This document shows positions 63,490-64,000 of a stretch of 64,000 nt of DNA, in pieces (positions within the stretch are counted from its first letter, which is position 1; each line of letters opens with the position of its first letter). Position numbers and translations under genes: made by a program. The DNA comes from Cyclobacteriaceae bacterium (GTDB lineage Bacteria; Bacteroidota; Bacteroidia; Cytophagales; Cyclobacteriaceae): positions 1,226,492-1,290,491 of the forward strand of contig JAHBUE010000001.1 in NCBI GenBank assembly GCA_019638235.1, read 5' to 3'. The notes under the pieces are model-generated. The model saw only the letters and a list, made by a program, of their open reading frames with translations, had not been told where the DNA came from and made no database searches.

Positions 63490-64000
63490 ATGAAGCACTA
63501 CACACAAGTATTTTTAGCTATGCTGTTTTTGTTGCCGGTACTGGCAATGGGGCAAATTCACGTTGGCGCGACAACCGGGCTTAACGCCACATTTGTGTTG
63601 GACCAGGGATTGAAAGCAGACCCGCGTTATAACTCAACCTATACCTACCAGTGGGCTCCGGTTGGTTTCAATTTCGGTGTTGATTTTGGTCGCAAATTCG
63701 GACTTCAATTAGAATCTATTCTTGCAAACCAGGGCCAGATTTATGAAGTGATAAATACGGCCAAAGAAATATCAGGCACGCGAAATATTGATTTGCAATA
63801 CCTGAATATTCCGTTGCTTATGAAGTTTATGAACAGAGGCGATGGCCGGGCGAGAACCAATTTTAATATCGGGCCTCAGTTAGGGCTGTTAACCAAAGCG
63901 CAGGAAACGATAGCCTTTGAAGCGGGTACATACCAACTACCGGAAGGCGATGATTTTGAATTGCCTGTGGGAGCAGTAAATAACCAGGATGGCACATATA
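63490..64000 (+). CDS. Outer-membrane beta-barrel protein, 3'-truncated
   Basis: An open frame from ATG 63490 to the window end with a signal peptide (FLAMLFLLPVLAMGQIH). Mature segments resemble PorT-family barrels (GVDFGRKFGLQLESILANQG, NIDLQYLNIPLLMKFMNRGD). At least 170 residues are visible; the rest lies outside the window. Confidence 0.8.
   Translation, partial: MKHYTQVFLAMLFLLPVLAMGQIHVGATTGLNATFVLDQGLKADPRYNSTYTYQWAPVGFNFGVDFGRKFGLQLESILANQGQIYEVINTAKEISGTRNIDLQYLNIPLLMKFMNRGDGRARTNFNIGPQLGLLTKAQETIAFEAGTYQLPEGDDFELPVGAVNNQDGTY

Overview
The window looks like a chromosomal segment of a Bacteroidota bacterium, probably Cytophagales-like. Support: genes resembling the type IX secretion components PorT and PorE; promoters of the TTTG-N17-19-TAnnTTTG type seen in this phylum (for example before rpsT and thiL); many families typical of the phylum (DUF5606, DUF2851, DUF4199, head GIN, SiaB/SiaC); and moderate base composition. 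No rRNA, tRNA or CRISPR array was seen. Most of the window is ordinary core genome. Both edges cut genes: a sensor phosphatase at the left and an outer-membrane beta-barrel protein at the right. || Layout. 0-9 kb: a SiaA/SiaB/SiaC-like partner-switching module (sensor PP2C phosphatase, kinase, phosphoprotein), a strong hairpin, an ABCG-type transporter with a TerB-like N-terminus, and two exported proteins. 9-15 kb: hydrolase, SDR oxidoreductase, porT-like, ubiE, a PorE-like OmpA protein, engB, DUF5606. 15-27 kb: ftsK, lolA-like, pyrF, DUF2851, a polytopic membrane protein, rny, zapA, a coiled-coil gene and pheT. 27.4-35.6 kb: an accessory island (below). 35.6-52.5 kb: DUF1684, radC, rpsT, a phospholipase C-like protein, pepP, RidA, an IscA-type protein, methylmalonyl-CoA epimerase, thiL, acpH, TerB, an amidohydrolase, a K+/H+ antiporter-like protein, a head GIN lipoprotein and others. 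52.5-64 kb: a CbbX-like AAA protein, a metal block (CDF exporter, HMA chaperone, CopA ATPase, AraC regulator with an HMA-like N-terminus), asparagine synthase and two DUF1080 lipoproteins. || The most interesting region is 27.4-35.6 kb. Five separate promoters there carry the same 34-bp architecture: a 15-bp box CGACA-N5-TGKCS, then exactly 11 bp, then a TAnnTTTG-like -7 element. The most symmetric copy (CGACA-N5-TGTCG) lies before a WYL-domain transcription regulator, so this gene probably controls itself and the island. The other four boxes precede a BCS1-like AAA ATPase; a RhuM-like gene coupled to a RhuM-Fic/Doc fusion and followed by a PD-(D/E)XK nuclease; an unrecognised protein with a CxCxxC motif; and a SpoU methyltransferase followed by a 59-residue protein, a second AAA ATPase paralogue and a DEDDh exonuclease. 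None of the five promoters has a -33 TTTG at the spacing of ordinary promoters in this window; the box covers that place. This suggests one inducible nucleic-acid-damage or phage-response regulon. The regulon and its function are inferences; the boxes and spacing are read directly from the sequence. || Several intergenic palindromic repeats (8974-9064, 18636-18702, 34500-34627, 52505-52549, 22434-22498) and a CTTTGCG repeat (19660-19701) look like dispersed genomic repeats. Start sites were moved inward from the longest frame for several genes; each entry says so.
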